A stretch of 64,000 nucleotides of DNA from QWHO01 sp039809865 (GTDB lineage: Bacteria > Vulcanimicrobiota > Xenobia > Xenobiales > QWHO01), in the NCBI GenBank assembly GCA_039809865.1, contig JBDHVW010000002.1, positions 143,466 to 207,465 on the forward strand, in the 5' to 3' direction. Both the position numbers and the translations under genes were made by a program. This document shows positions 33,556-42,173 of this stretch, one piece after another (the stretch's first letter is position 1; every line of letters begins with the position of its first letter). Below the pieces are notes generated by a model. That model was not told the DNA's origin. It saw nothing but the letters and a program-made list of their open reading frames with translations, and did no database searches.

Positions 33556-33923
33556 TGCCTTCGAGCCTCGCTTTTCGCTGGTGCGTCGCCCTCCTGTTGG
33601 CGGCCTTCTATTACTGCTGGGGCGCGCTCGAGTTCAGCAGGTCCGACAGCTTTTGGGAGCGCGGGTCCAGGGTCGCGGGCCTGCCTGGCCGGTCGAAGCC
33701 GGAGTTGTTGAGGAACTGGGGTGCTCCGGACGCGATCTTCTTCGAGCGGGAGGACATCTTTCCCGAGTTTTCGTTTCTACTCCACGGTCGCTGGGTTTCA
33801 CCGTCTGCGCTTCCGGAGGTGCCGTTTGAGGTATATGGCTATCGCGAAGGCAGCCTGGGTGCGGTGGTCGTCTATCTCGACCGAGATGGGAAAGTCACGA
33901 GGCTCTTCCGGGGCGGTACGTGA
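33552..33923 (+). CDS. Tandem paralogue 3: single-helix small protein
   Basis: A 123-residue paralogue starting at ATG in an ATGA overlap. It has the helix (FRWCVALLLAAFYYCWGAL), the core KPELLRNWGAPDAIFFERED and the ending VVVYLDRDGKVTRLFRGGT. Its core is closer to paralogue 1 than to 2. Its last 30 bases recur ~300 bases downstream, flanking a tandem-repeat array. Confidence 0.7.
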   Translation: MMPSSLAFRWCVALLLAAFYYCWGALEFSRSDSFWERGSRVAGLPGRSKPELLRNWGAPDAIFFEREDIFPEFSFLLHGRWVSPSALPEVPFEVYGYREGSLGAVVVYLDRDGKVTRLFRGGT

Positions 33924-34226
33924 GCTCAACGGTTGCCGGGGCAAGTCGCCCTGGCACGCCGGCTCTCCCGCTCTCGGGCGCTTTTGCCGGAGCGAGTCGC
34001 CCTGGCCTGCCGGCACGACTCGGACGGCATTCCCGCCCGCGCGCTTTTGCCGGAGCAAGTCGCCCTGGCATGCCGGCACGACTCGGCCGGCATTTCCGCC
34101 TGCGCGCTTTTGCCGGAGCAAGTCGCCCTGGCATGCCGGCACGACTCGGACGGCACCGCTCGAGCTCTTCTGGAAGTGGCGTCGCTATCCCAGTCACGAG
34201 GCTCTTCCAAGCGGGACGTGAGCTCA
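33893..34226 (+). repeat. 63-bp tandem repeat array flanked by a duplicated gene end
   Basis: Between the third paralogue and the queuosine salvage gene lies an array whose unit CTTTTGCCGGAGCRAGTCGC starts at 33981, 34044 and 34107 (period 63), with an earlier, shorter-spaced copy from 33933. Each unit holds the inverted elements CCGGCACGACTCGG and GCCGG-rich arms. The paralogue's end, AGTCACGAGGCTCTTCC...ACGTGAGCTCA at 33893-33929, is repeated almost exactly at 34192-34226. No gene is called in the array; period 63 leaves all frames open in places. Confidence 0.8.
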
Positions 34227-35213
34227 GTAGAAAATCGTGCGGGTGCGGTGGTAGGGTTGCTCGCCCGGCACGGGCTGCTGGCCTTCGTTCCAGAGGAACC
34301 AGTCGATCTCGTAAGCTTTCAGACCGGTGGCCTGGCGCAACTCTTCTACCGCCCAGATCATCCCGGCCCGAATCTCGACCTCCATGCCGGAGCCGGCCGG
34401 GATGTGCGTCTTCGTGTCCACCAGCGCGGACAGCTCTGGCGAGTAGACCAGCACGCCCAGGGTGCGCAGGATCTGGGGGATCTTGTAGTCGGCGAAAGCG
34501 GTCAGGTTCTCCAGCCCGCTCAGGGCACCGGGGCCCTGGCCGTGAAACGTCCCGAACAGGTCCACCACCAGGATCTGGGCGCGCTTGAGCAGACGGACGG
34601 CCTTCCCGTCGTATTCCGCCACGTCCCGGAACGAGCTCAACTCTTGCTCGACGAGGCTGACAAAAGCCTCCGCCGAGCCCTTCGCGGCCAGCGCCATCTT
34701 CTCGAAGCGCCCGTCCCAGCGCGCGGACAGCACCGTCCCCACCTCGCGCGCGTTGGCCACCCGATCGGCCATCATCGGGATCTCGCCCTGCGCCCCCCGC
34801 AGCACGGATGCCATCTGCTCAGGGGTGATCTGCGCCAGCCAGCTCGCGTCCAGCACGGGAATCCCCATTTCGACCGCCCGGCGCAAAGCGATCGAGAGCG
34901 CTTTGTAACCGTTGTAGCGCTGGCCCCGATACTCCACCTCCCAGCGCACCTCGCCCGGGTCGGCCCAGAAGCAGAAGTTCAGGGCGTCCAGCAGCAAGAC
35001 GTAGTTGGCGTCCTCGTAGTGGATGGCGGCGTCCCACGGCGGGACGGTCATCCCCCCGTTGTTCCAACGCTCGGCCAGCTCTCCGAGCGCTGTGCGATCG
35101 ATACGCACGTGCCGCGCGGCGTCGACGACGGGTCGGGTGGTTTCCAGAACTCCCAGGCTCACGACCATGTTGGTCGTTGCCCCCCTCACGATCTCCTGCG
35201 CCGCCCGCGTCAC
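34224..35213 (-). CDS. Queuosine salvage protein, Qng1/DUF2419 family
   Basis: A ~329-residue queuosine 5'-phosphate N-glycosylase-like protein. Matching family segments are LLDALNFCFWADPGEVRWEV, YNGYKALSIALRRAVEMGIP, FADYKIPQILRTLGVL (the conserved D-Y-[RK]-[VI]-P-Q) and VEIRAGMIWAVEEL. In eukaryotes and some bacteria the enzyme releases queuine from queuosine 5'-monophosphate for re-insertion by tRNA-guanine transglycosylase. The GTG at 35213 is the longest start; ATG at 35168 (MVVSLGVLETTRPV) fits the family's usual N terminus nearly as well. No tgt or queuine transporter lies in the window. Confidence 0.85.
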   Translation of the reverse strand: MTRAAQEIVRGATTNMVVSLGVLETTRPVVDAARHVRIDRTALGELAERWNNGGMTVPPWDAAIHYEDANYVLLLDALNFCFWADPGEVRWEVEYRGQRYNGYKALSIALRRAVEMGIPVLDASWLAQITPEQMASVLRGAQGEIPMMADRVANAREVGTVLSARWDGRFEKMALAAKGSAEAFVSLVEQELSSFRDVAEYDGKAVRLLKRAQILVVDLFGTFHGQGPGALSGLENLTAFADYKIPQILRTLGVLVYSPELSALVDTKTHIPAGSGMEVEIRAGMIWAVEELRQATGLKAYEIDWFLWNEGQQPVPGEQPYHRTRTIFY

Positions 35214-35342
35214 GCAAGAGGGGCGAACAAGATCGCACGACTCGCGTAACGCGCCCGGAAGCCCCGGCGTGAAGGGCAGTGCCAGCGCGCTGACGCGAAT
35301 GTCCCTCCCGTGGCCCGAACCTCATGTCCGCGCCGCCATGTA

Positions 35343-35407
35343 TTCTCCCACCAGCCCCGCGCCGCGACGCCACAGCGTTCTCCCACCAGCCCCAAGCGCC
35401 GCGACGC
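35343..35407. repeat. Imperfect direct repeat upstream of the STAND ATPase gene
   Basis: TTCTCCCACCAGCCCC followed by a GCGCCGCGACGC-type end occurs at 35343-35370 and again at 35378-35407, two copies in the 278-base gap between the divergent queuosine and ATPase genes. They may be regulatory or a short duplication; the open frame through them would encode a Pro-rich leader I judged not coding. Confidence 0.5.
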
Positions 35408-35491
35408 TCCAGCCCGAGCAAGCCACGCCCTCCTGACAATGCCACTCCGCGGAAGGGCGCCCCAACACCCGGGCCGAAAGGGCGGGGCACT

Positions 35492-38400
35492 ATGCCTGTC
35501 AAGAAGTCCGCCCGCCCCAAGAACGCTCCGCAGAAAGAGGCGGGGCGGAACTGGCTGTTCGAAAAAGTCGAGCGCTGGATGCAAGAGGACGGGAGCTGGG
35601 CGGCGGTGCTCGTGGGTCCCCCGGGCGTGGGCAAATCGGAGTTCCTGCGCGAGCTGGCCAAACGGCATCCCTACAGCATCCTGGTGGACGTCAGACGGCC
35701 TCTCGGCACCCACCGCCAGGAAGGGTTCTGGACCGCCCTCCTGGCCCAGACCGACCTGGAAGGCAAAAAGCTTCCCATTCAGCCGTTCGAGGCGTCCCGG
35801 TGGGCCCAGGAGCACCTGCCCATCGATGGCCAACAGCCGCGCCTGGTCGTCATCGACTCGCTCGACCGGGCCCACGACCTGCTTGACGGATCCGGGTTCG
35901 CGGGGCTCGACCGCCCCATCCCGGGCGTGCGTCTGGTCATCGCCACGCGCCCCACCCACGATCTGGCCGGACTCGAGCGCTCCGGCGCCAAGATCTTTCA
36001 GCTCCGACAGGAAGACGCCGACAACCAGCTCGACCTCGAAGGCTATCTGTCCGAGCGCCTGCGCCAGATGAACCGCAGCCAGACCGCCCTGCCGCGCCTC
36101 CTGAGACTGTCCGGAGGCAACTTCCTGGTCGGCCGGCTCGTGGCCGACGCGTTCTCCGAGCACCTGCTCGACCATCAGGACCTCAAGCGCGACGCCTCTT
36201 TCGACCTGCCGGCCCTGGACCGCGCCCTCACCAGCCTGTGGGAGGAGGTCGTTCACCAGGCCGACGCCCCCGCCGAGGAACTGGCCCGTGTGGCCTGCTG
36301 TCTGTGCGAGTCAGGTGAGCCCCTCACAGCCAATAGCCTGGCTGACTTCCTGGGCCTGTCCGCCAGCCACGTCCACCGCATCGTGAAAGACCTGCATCCG
36401 CTGCTCAAAGAGCATCCCGACGGGCGTTTGGAGCTCTTTCACCCGGCTCTCTGCCACTTGCTGGCGCGACTGTTCCAGCGCGACCTGGTCAGTATCCACC
36501 GGGGGGTGGTGGCCTACTTCCGGGAAGCGTTTCCCAGCTGGGAAGAGATGACCGACCCTTACGGTTGGCGTTTCCTGGGCCACCATTGCGATCGCCTCGC
36601 CCGCACGGCCCGAAGAATCGACTTCTCGGTGCTGCACTGGCTGGGCGAGGGTCCCTACTTGCGCGCCAAGCTCAAGCACACCCGCAGTCTCGAAGCCGTG
36701 CTCGACGATCTACACCGCTGCCTGCGCGCCGCGCTGGAAGAGGTGGACCTGCCGCGCATCATCAACTACGGGCTGCAGATCCCCCGTCTCACCAGCGAGG
36801 AAGCGGCCCCCGGATTGCACGAGATGGCCGACCTGGGCGAGCTGGAGCTGGCCCACGAGCGCGCCAGCCTGCTGCGCGACGAGCGCGTGCGCATGTTTGG
36901 CTACCTGCTGCTGGCCTGGCAATCGTGGCACGAGGGTAAGCCGGAGCTGGTGGAGAGCTTCTTGAGCGAAGCCCGCGTCGTGCCTCGCCCACGCCTGTGG
37001 GAGGACGACCTCCCGCTGCTGCTCACCCTGGTCGCCGACCTCGCCAGCCACGACCGCGTCGCCGCTTTCAGCCTGCTCGACCGCGAGGAGGAGCCGCTGA
37101 AAGCCGTCAGCTACGCTCTGCGCCTGGGACAGAACCAGCGCCTTTCCGAGGAGCTCCGCCTGGCGGCCCTGGAGCAGGGCTGGGTCTGGTCGAGCCGCGT
37201 CGAGGACGCCGAGGACCGCGAGTCCGCCCGCCGCAGCCTGGCCCACGAGAAGGCCCGCGTGGGGGGCAATGGCACCGCGACCCGCCTGACGGGTCGAGAC
37301 CTGGCTCCGCTCGAGGAGCTGCTGGTCGACTTCACCGAGGATCACTTCCACAAAGCCGTGGAGCTGATCGGCTCGCTGCGCTGGGAGCAGCGCAAGGTCA
37401 TCGCACTGGGCGCCGTGGCCACCGGTCTGGCGCGCCAGGTCCAGCAGGGCGCCACCTGGCCGAAGGACGCCTACCTGCAGCTCACCCAGCTCGTCGTGCA
37501 GCTCGTGTCACCCGACGAGCGCAGCAAAGCGTTGATGCGCCTGATCCAGAGCGTGGGCGAGGCGGCTCGCCGGCCCTTCAGCCTGGAGCTGACCGAGCGC
37601 TTCGCGGCCGTGGCCGAGACCCTGGAAGACCTGCACCTGCGCAGCCGCGCGTTCGCCGTGCTGGGCAACTGTCTGCACCGGCTGCGCGACTTCCGCACCT
37701 CCAACCTGCGCTTCTCCGAGAGCGCGCGCCTATCGTTCCTGGTCGAGGACAAGGAGCAGCGCGCCCAGGCGCTGGTCTTCGTGGCTGGCTGCGTGGCCGA
37801 GACGGGCGATCACAACCGGGCGCGCGATCTCGCGTTTCACTCGCTGCAGGCGTTCTGCGAGCCGCCCGCGGAGCGGGTCGATCAGGACACGCGCATCTCG
37901 CTGGCGGTGGGGCTGGTCTCGCACGGCGGCCAAGAGTATTCCACCAGCATGATGAACGTGGCCGCTCAGACGGCCAACGAGGAAGTCGAGCTGGGACGGC
38001 GCGCCGTGGCCCTGGTGGCCGTTTCGCGCGGGATGTACCGCCTGGGCGAGATCGAGTGGGCGCGCAAACTCTTCGAGCAGGCCCTGGGCTCGGCCCGCGG
38101 GGTGGCCCCGGGGGCGGCGCAGGCGGTGGTGCTGGCCGACCTGGCCACCCACTGCGTCGAGACCGGCGACCTGCCCCGCGCCGAGAAGGTCCTGCAAGAG
38201 GCCCTGGAGACGCTCCAGAAGGAGCAGCGTCCCGGGCACAAAGCGGAGGGACACCTGGGCGCCAGCCGCGCGATGCGGAACATCGGCAACGAGTCCGGGG
38301 AGCGCTTCCAGATGGAGCAGGCTTACGCGTGCCTGGATCAGCTCGCGCCCGAGGAGCTGGCGCTGGCCCCGGCGCTGCAGCAGGTCACCGAGCTGCGGGG

Positions 38401-38920
38401 GACGCGCTCTCGCGGCCTGATGGACCGCGCCATGAAGGCCATCGGCAAGGTCGAGGGCCCCATGCGCGACGAGACGATCCTGGCGCTGCTGCGCGCGCAG
38501 CTCAATCTGGGCGAGCGTGAGGCGGCCGACGAGCTGCTGGCGCAGGTGCGCCACTCGGACGCGCGTTGCCGGGCTCTGACCGATATGGCGCGGGCACTGA
38601 TCCGCGAGGAGCCGGGCGACGCGGTCGATTACCTGCGCCGCATCGAGCTCACCCGCGAGCGCATGCAGGCCGTGCGCCAGTGCGTGGTGGAGCTGTCCAC
38701 CGAGGTGCGTCCCTCGCGCCAGCACTCCGCCCGCCAGACCCTGGTGGAGCTGACGCTGCTCTCGGTAGATGACGAATATACGGCCGACCTGGTGTTGAGC
38801 CGCTGGACCTACTACGCTCCCAACATGCTGACCATTCTGGAGACGATGCGGAAGATGGGCTGGTCGCTCGACGAGCCGGCTCAGGCGGGGACGGGGAACA
38901 TCCAGCTGCGCGGGCGCTAA
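35492..38920 (+). CDS. Large STAND-like P-loop ATPase with helical-repeat C-terminus
   Basis: A 1142-residue protein; ATG 35492 follows AAAGGGCGGGG. Residues ~40-290 are a STAND/AAA_16-like NTPase: Walker A VLVGPPGVGKSEF, Walker B LVVIDSLDRA, a sensor-like VIATRP and a helical cap. Residues ~290-350 look like a winged helix (LTANSLADFLGLSASHVHRI). The remaining ~790 residues are helical repeats resembling TPRs (ELGRRAVALVAVSRGMYRLG). The layout is that of STAND signal proteins, in which repeats sense a ligand and the NTPase oligomerises, but no effector domain is fused. The adjacent gene overlaps by one base and encodes an alpha/beta hydrolase. Confidence 0.75.
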   Translation: MPVKKSARPKNAPQKEAGRNWLFEKVERWMQEDGSWAAVLVGPPGVGKSEFLRELAKRHPYSILVDVRRPLGTHRQEGFWTALLAQTDLEGKKLPIQPFEASRWAQEHLPIDGQQPRLVVIDSLDRAHDLLDGSGFAGLDRPIPGVRLVIATRPTHDLAGLERSGAKIFQLRQEDADNQLDLEGYLSERLRQMNRSQTALPRLLRLSGGNFLVGRLVADAFSEHLLDHQDLKRDASFDLPALDRALTSLWEEVVHQADAPAEELARVACCLCESGEPLTANSLADFLGLSASHVHRIVKDLHPLLKEHPDGRLELFHPALCHLLARLFQRDLVSIHRGVVAYFREAFPSWEEMTDPYGWRFLGHHCDRLARTARRIDFSVLHWLGEGPYLRAKLKHTRSLEAVLDDLHRCLRAALEEVDLPRIINYGLQIPRLTSEEAAPGLHEMADLGELELAHERASLLRDERVRMFGYLLLAWQSWHEGKPELVESFLSEARVVPRPRLWEDDLPLLLTLVADLASHDRVAAFSLLDREEEPLKAVSYALRLGQNQRLSEELRLAALEQGWVWSSRVEDAEDRESARRSLAHEKARVGGNGTATRLTGRDLAPLEELLVDFTEDHFHKAVELIGSLRWEQRKVIALGAVATGLARQVQQGATWPKDAYLQLTQLVVQLVSPDERSKALMRLIQSVGEAARRPFSLELTERFAAVAETLEDLHLRSRAFAVLGNCLHRLRDFRTSNLRFSESARLSFLVEDKEQRAQALVFVAGCVAETGDHNRARDLAFHSLQAFCEPPAERVDQDTRISLAVGLVSHGGQEYSTSMMNVAAQTANEEVELGRRAVALVAVSRGMYRLGEIEWARKLFEQALGSARGVAPGAAQAVVLADLATHCVETGDLPRAEKVLQEALETLQKEQRPGHKAEGHLGASRAMRNIGNESGERFQMEQAYACLDQLAPEELALAPALQQVTELRGTRSRGLMDRAMKAIGKVEGPMRDETILALLRAQLNLGEREAADELLAQVRHSDARCRALTDMARALIREEPGDAVDYLRRIELTRERMQAVRQCVVELSTEVRPSRQHSARQTLVELTLLSVDDEYTADLVLSRWTYYAPNMLTILETMRKMGWSLDEPAQAGTGNIQLRGR

Positions 38921-39633
38921 TGCAGAGGCTTTATCGCAAGATCACCAGCCCACTGCTCGAGCGCGAGATGGAGACCGTCATTCTGGGCCACGGGGGAGCT
39001 CCGGTGCTGGTCTTTCCCACCTCCAATGGCCGCCCCTGGCAGTGGGAAGACTTTGGCATGGTGGAGACCGTGCGCGAGTATCTCGAGAACGGTTGGGTGC
39101 AGTTCTTCTGCCTCGACTCGGTCGACAAAGAGGCGCTCTACAACCACGAGGCCGACCCCGAGGAGCGGATCGCCCGGCACGATCAGTTCGACAAGTATCT
39201 TGTGCAGGAATATCTCCCGTTCCTGCGCCGTTTCAACGAGGTGGATTACCTGATCTGCGCGGGCGCCTCGTTTGGCGCCTACCACGCCATGAACTTCACC
39301 CTGCGTCATCCCGAGCTGGTGAATCGCGTCATCGCCATGGGCGGCGATTACTGCATCCGCAAGTATCTCGACGACTACGACGGCCTGGACGCCTACTACC
39401 ACTGCCCCACGGACTACCTGCCCAACCTCCAGGACCCCTACTACCTGGATCTCTACCGCCACAAGCTGGACATCGTCCTGGCCAGCTCCGATTGGGATTT
39501 CTGCCTGGGCCCAACCCTGCGGCTCTCCGACAGCTTTCACAAGCTGGGCATCGAGCACGAGCTGGATATCCTGGAGGGCCACATCCTGCACGACTGGCCC
39601 GCCTGGCGCTTCATGCTGCGCAGGTATCTGTAG
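38920..39633 (+). CDS. Alpha/beta hydrolase, esterase family (COG4947-like)
   Basis: A 237-residue hydrolase whose ATG overlaps the ATPase stop (TAATG). The fold markers are an early strand PVLVFPTSNGRPWQWEDFGM, the nucleophile elbow GASFGAYHA (Gly-Ala-Ser-Phe-Gly), and a terminal His in EGHILHDWPAWRFML. This matches a cytoplasmic esterase-like group found with ATP-grasp genes in other bacteria. Translational coupling to a STAND-like ATPase suggests joint action. Confidence 0.85.
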   Translation: MQRLYRKITSPLLEREMETVILGHGGAPVLVFPTSNGRPWQWEDFGMVETVREYLENGWVQFFCLDSVDKEALYNHEADPEERIARHDQFDKYLVQEYLPFLRRFNEVDYLICAGASFGAYHAMNFTLRHPELVNRVIAMGGDYCIRKYLDDYDGLDAYYHCPTDYLPNLQDPYYLDLYRHKLDIVLASSDWDFCLGPTLRLSDSFHKLGIEHELDILEGHILHDWPAWRFMLRRYL

Positions 39634-39810
39634 GGGAACAAATTTTCGTTTCCCGGGGAAACGAACGTCTGGTCGATTCGTCGGGCAGTCGCTCTGTTTC
39701 CAGCCTGGAAACTCGGGATCAGCCCCCCGGCCCGAAGGTCTGGTCGCTTCCCGCAGGAAGATTCCGAACACTTGCACGTTTCCCGGGGAAACGAAACTTC
39801 GTTCGTAAGC
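39634..39810. repeat. Intergenic region with three related GTTTCC...GGAAAC hairpins
   Basis: Between convergent genes lie TTCGTTTCCC-G-GGGAAACGAA (39645-39665), GTTTCCA-GCC-TGGAAAC (39696-39712) and CGTTTCCC-G-GGGAAACG (39777-39793). The pieces GTCTGGTCG(A/C)TTC also recur, so the region is built of repeated elements. The hairpins may act as bidirectional terminators for the hydrolase gene and the leftward gene, or be REP-like units. Confidence 0.65.
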
Positions 39811-41493
39811 TTAGCTGGAGCTCTTGCTTTTCGTGGAGCTGGTGCTCTTCGTGGTCGTCTTGGTGGAGCTGCCCCCGCCGCTCGAGGTCGAGGAGCCGCC
39901 GCCCGAGCTGGAATGGCTCGAGCTGGGAGCGCTGACCGGCTTCGGCCTGGAGACCGAGCCGCCGCCGCTGGAGGCAGGTGCAGTGCTCGAAGGCGTGGTG
40001 GAGGAGCGCGTCGTGGCCGAGGACCCCGGAGCTCCGCCCGCCTTCGAGGTGAAGTCGTCGATGCCATCATTGGCGCGACGTCCCCAGCCGCGGGTGCTCC
40101 CGGCGCCCGGCCGCGGGTTGACGTCGGTCAGCACCATGGCCCGATCCACGTCGCCCGTCACGCCCTGATTGTTGGTGATGCGGCCGTTGTAAGGGGTGGC
40201 CTGGCCGTAGCGGTCATACACCATCGAGCCGTCACGGCGTCGGGCGATCAGGGCCGTGTGGTTGGCGGTCTGACGGTCGTCGGAACGAGAACCGGGAACG
40301 TTGTCATAGCCGATGGCCGACTGATACTGATGTCCGTCCGGACCCTGCAGCGTGCGCGGATCGACCTGCTGGGTGCCCACGCCGTAGTAACGCGCGATGT
40401 TTTCGGGGAAGTTGTTGCCGTTCAAGCGCGCCAGAGCCTGCTGGTAGTTCATCGTGCCGTTGCTCTCGGCCGCCATACGGGCCGCCGCGGCCGCCTGGTA
40501 CATTACCGCATTGTTCATTCCGCGACCCTGACCCTGGAAGTCGGAGCCTTCGCGCGCCTGGCGGATCTGATCGCGGGTCAGCGCCACCTGGTAGTCGTCA
40601 CGCATCGTCACATTCACGCCGCCATCCTCGCCCCGGCGGATCTGCATGGCGTCCTGGCCCCACTGGGCGCGCATCTGCTTGATGATGGCGATGGCGGAGC
40701 AGTTATTGGGGGTGTTCTGGCCGAACTGCTGGATGGACTCTTGCGGGGTGGCCGGCGCGGCGTCCGCCACCCGGTCGCCGGGAGCCGTCTGGGCCACCTG
40801 GTTCTCGGGTCCGTTAGCCGGAGCGTTCGGATTGGCTGGCGCGGGCGCAGGGGCGGGCGCGGGCGTCTGGCTGGGCTGCTCGGGAGCCTCGGCCGCCGGA
40901 GTCTGGCGCGGGCCGCCGGCGCGGCGCGTCCCTCCGTCATTACCCGCGTCGCCGGCGCCACCATTATTGCCTGCTCCACCGGTATTTCCCCCACCGTTGT
41001 TGCCGCTGCCCTGGGGACCGCCGCCGCCCTGAGGACCGCCGCCGCCCTGAGGACCGCCGCCGCCGCCCTGGGGACCGCCGCCACCCTGCTGCTGACCCTG
41101 CTCGGGCTGGATCAGACCGGCCTGCTGGGCCATCTGCAGTGCCTGTTGCACCAGCTGCTCGGTCTGGGGGTTGAGCGTCAGATTGCCCTGCTTGGCCTTG
41201 GCATAATCTTGCTGGAGCCGCTGGGCCGCGTTGGCGTCACCCTGACCCGCCTGGATACCCTGAATGACCTGCGCGGCCTGGCTCTTGAGGATGCCGTCCA
41301 TCATGCCGCCGCCAAACTGATTGGCGAAGTTCATTCCCTGGGCCGCCGCCAGCGGATTGACCTGGTCGCCCAGCCCGGGAGAGCCGGTGAAGCCGTCGCC
41401 CCGATTTCCCATCGGGGCTCCCATCGCGCCGACGGGGCTGACCGGGTTGAAACCCTGATTCAGCTGCTGAGGGAAGGAAACGGTACCGACCAT
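39811..41493 (-). CDS. Low-complexity protein with candidate papain-like cysteine protease domain
   Basis: A 560-residue protein without signal peptide. The N-terminal ~130 residues are Gln/Ala helical; ~135-235 is low complexity (GGGGPQ repeats, then Pro-Ala). Residues ~250-460 form a conserved-looking domain with NTPNNCSAIAIIKQM (Cys265), TANHTALIARRRDG (His412) and SMVYDRYGQATPYN, an order (Cys, His, Asp/Asn) typical of papain-like clan CA proteases or transglutaminases. The last 100 residues are Ser/Gly/Thr/Lys-rich. The composition recalls secreted effectors or surface proteins; assignment is inferred from motif order only. Confidence 0.6.
   Translation of the reverse strand: MVGTVSFPQQLNQGFNPVSPVGAMGAPMGNRGDGFTGSPGLGDQVNPLAAAQGMNFANQFGGGMMDGILKSQAAQVIQGIQAGQGDANAAQRLQQDYAKAKQGNLTLNPQTEQLVQQALQMAQQAGLIQPEQGQQQGGGGPQGGGGGPQGGGGPQGGGGPQGSGNNGGGNTGGAGNNGGAGDAGNDGGTRRAGGPRQTPAAEAPEQPSQTPAPAPAPAPANPNAPANGPENQVAQTAPGDRVADAAPATPQESIQQFGQNTPNNCSAIAIIKQMRAQWGQDAMQIRRGEDGGVNVTMRDDYQVALTRDQIRQAREGSDFQGQGRGMNNAVMYQAAAAARMAAESNGTMNYQQALARLNGNNFPENIARYYGVGTQQVDPRTLQGPDGHQYQSAIGYDNVPGSRSDDRQTANHTALIARRRDGSMVYDRYGQATPYNGRITNNQGVTGDVDRAMVLTDVNPRPGAGSTRGWGRRANDGIDDFTSKAGGAPGSSATTRSSTTPSSTAPASSGGGSVSRPKPVSAPSSSHSSSGGGSSTSSGGGSSTKTTTKSTSSTKSKSSS
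41019..41093. repeat. Short coding tandem repeat (GGGGPQ units)
   Basis: Tandem 15-18-base units (CCGCCGCCCTGAGGA type) encode repeats of four or five Gly followed by Pro-Gln. Unit-number variation by slippage is likely between strains. Confidence 0.7.
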
Positions 41494-41623
41494 GCAGGCA
41501 CCCTCCGAAATGGAAGTCTCTTGACTCCATCCTACTGGTTTGCAGGGTCCGAGTGTTAAGGGTTTGCGACCATCATGTTGCCATTGTGAACCGGGTGTTA
41601 ACTGGCTGTCGCAACTGTTAACA

Positions 41624-42172
41624 TTAGCCCACCAGGTCGAGTTTGCTGGGCTCCGTCGCGCCCTGCTGGAAGATCTGCATCAGGCTGGAGCGGTCGCCGC
41701 CCACGGGGCCGCTGGACAACTGCTCCATCATCACCGAACGATTGGGCAGTGCGACCACATTGCCGTTCTTGGGGATGCCCAGGTCCAGGCTGCGTCCGTC
41801 GTCCACGGTTCCGGCCGCGGCCGTCTCGCCGCCCTTCTGGCCTGCGTGCTGCAAAGACTCGGGCGGTTTGCCCGGGCCCAGCGAGGTCTCGACCTTGCCC
41901 AGTGGCTCGTTGGGTTCGACCACCTTATCCTTTTCGACCGTGGGGGTAAAAGTGACGTTCTGGATGTTGTAATTGGCGGCCAGGGAGGCAGCCATAGGAT
42001 TGGCCTCGTCGTCGTCGCCTGACTGGGCGTCTTCGGAGAGCGAAGTCCGGTCCCCGTTGGAAGCGGCCTGGGAGGCCTGCGGAGCCGCGGTCGAGGACTG
42101 CGCCGGCGACGAGGACTGCGCCCCCCGCGCAGCCCCGATCGCCTCGATGGCAAAGGGGTCTTTTTTGGCCAC
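41624..42172 (-). CDS. Small Ser/Ala/Gln-rich hypothetical protein
   Basis: A 182-residue protein starting at GTG two bases after the upstream stop. It contains an Ala/Ser/Gln-rich first half (SSSPAQSSTAAPQASQAAS) and a more ordered end (NRSVMMEQLSSGPVGGDRSS). There is no signal peptide and no recognised family. It sits in a three-gene leftward group with the candidate protease and the protein at 42174. Confidence 0.55.
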   Translation of the reverse strand: MAKKDPFAIEAIGAARGAQSSSPAQSSTAAPQASQAASNGDRTSLSEDAQSGDDDEANPMAASLAANYNIQNVTFTPTVEKDKVVEPNEPLGKVETSLGPGKPPESLQHAGQKGGETAAAGTVDDGRSLDLGIPKNGNVVALPNRSVMMEQLSSGPVGGDRSSLMQIFQQGATEPSKLDLVG

Positions 42173-42173
42173 G

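Noticed and set aside
33933..34160. Tandem array as a CRISPR
   Set aside because: The units abut with no variable spacers, and no cas genes are present.
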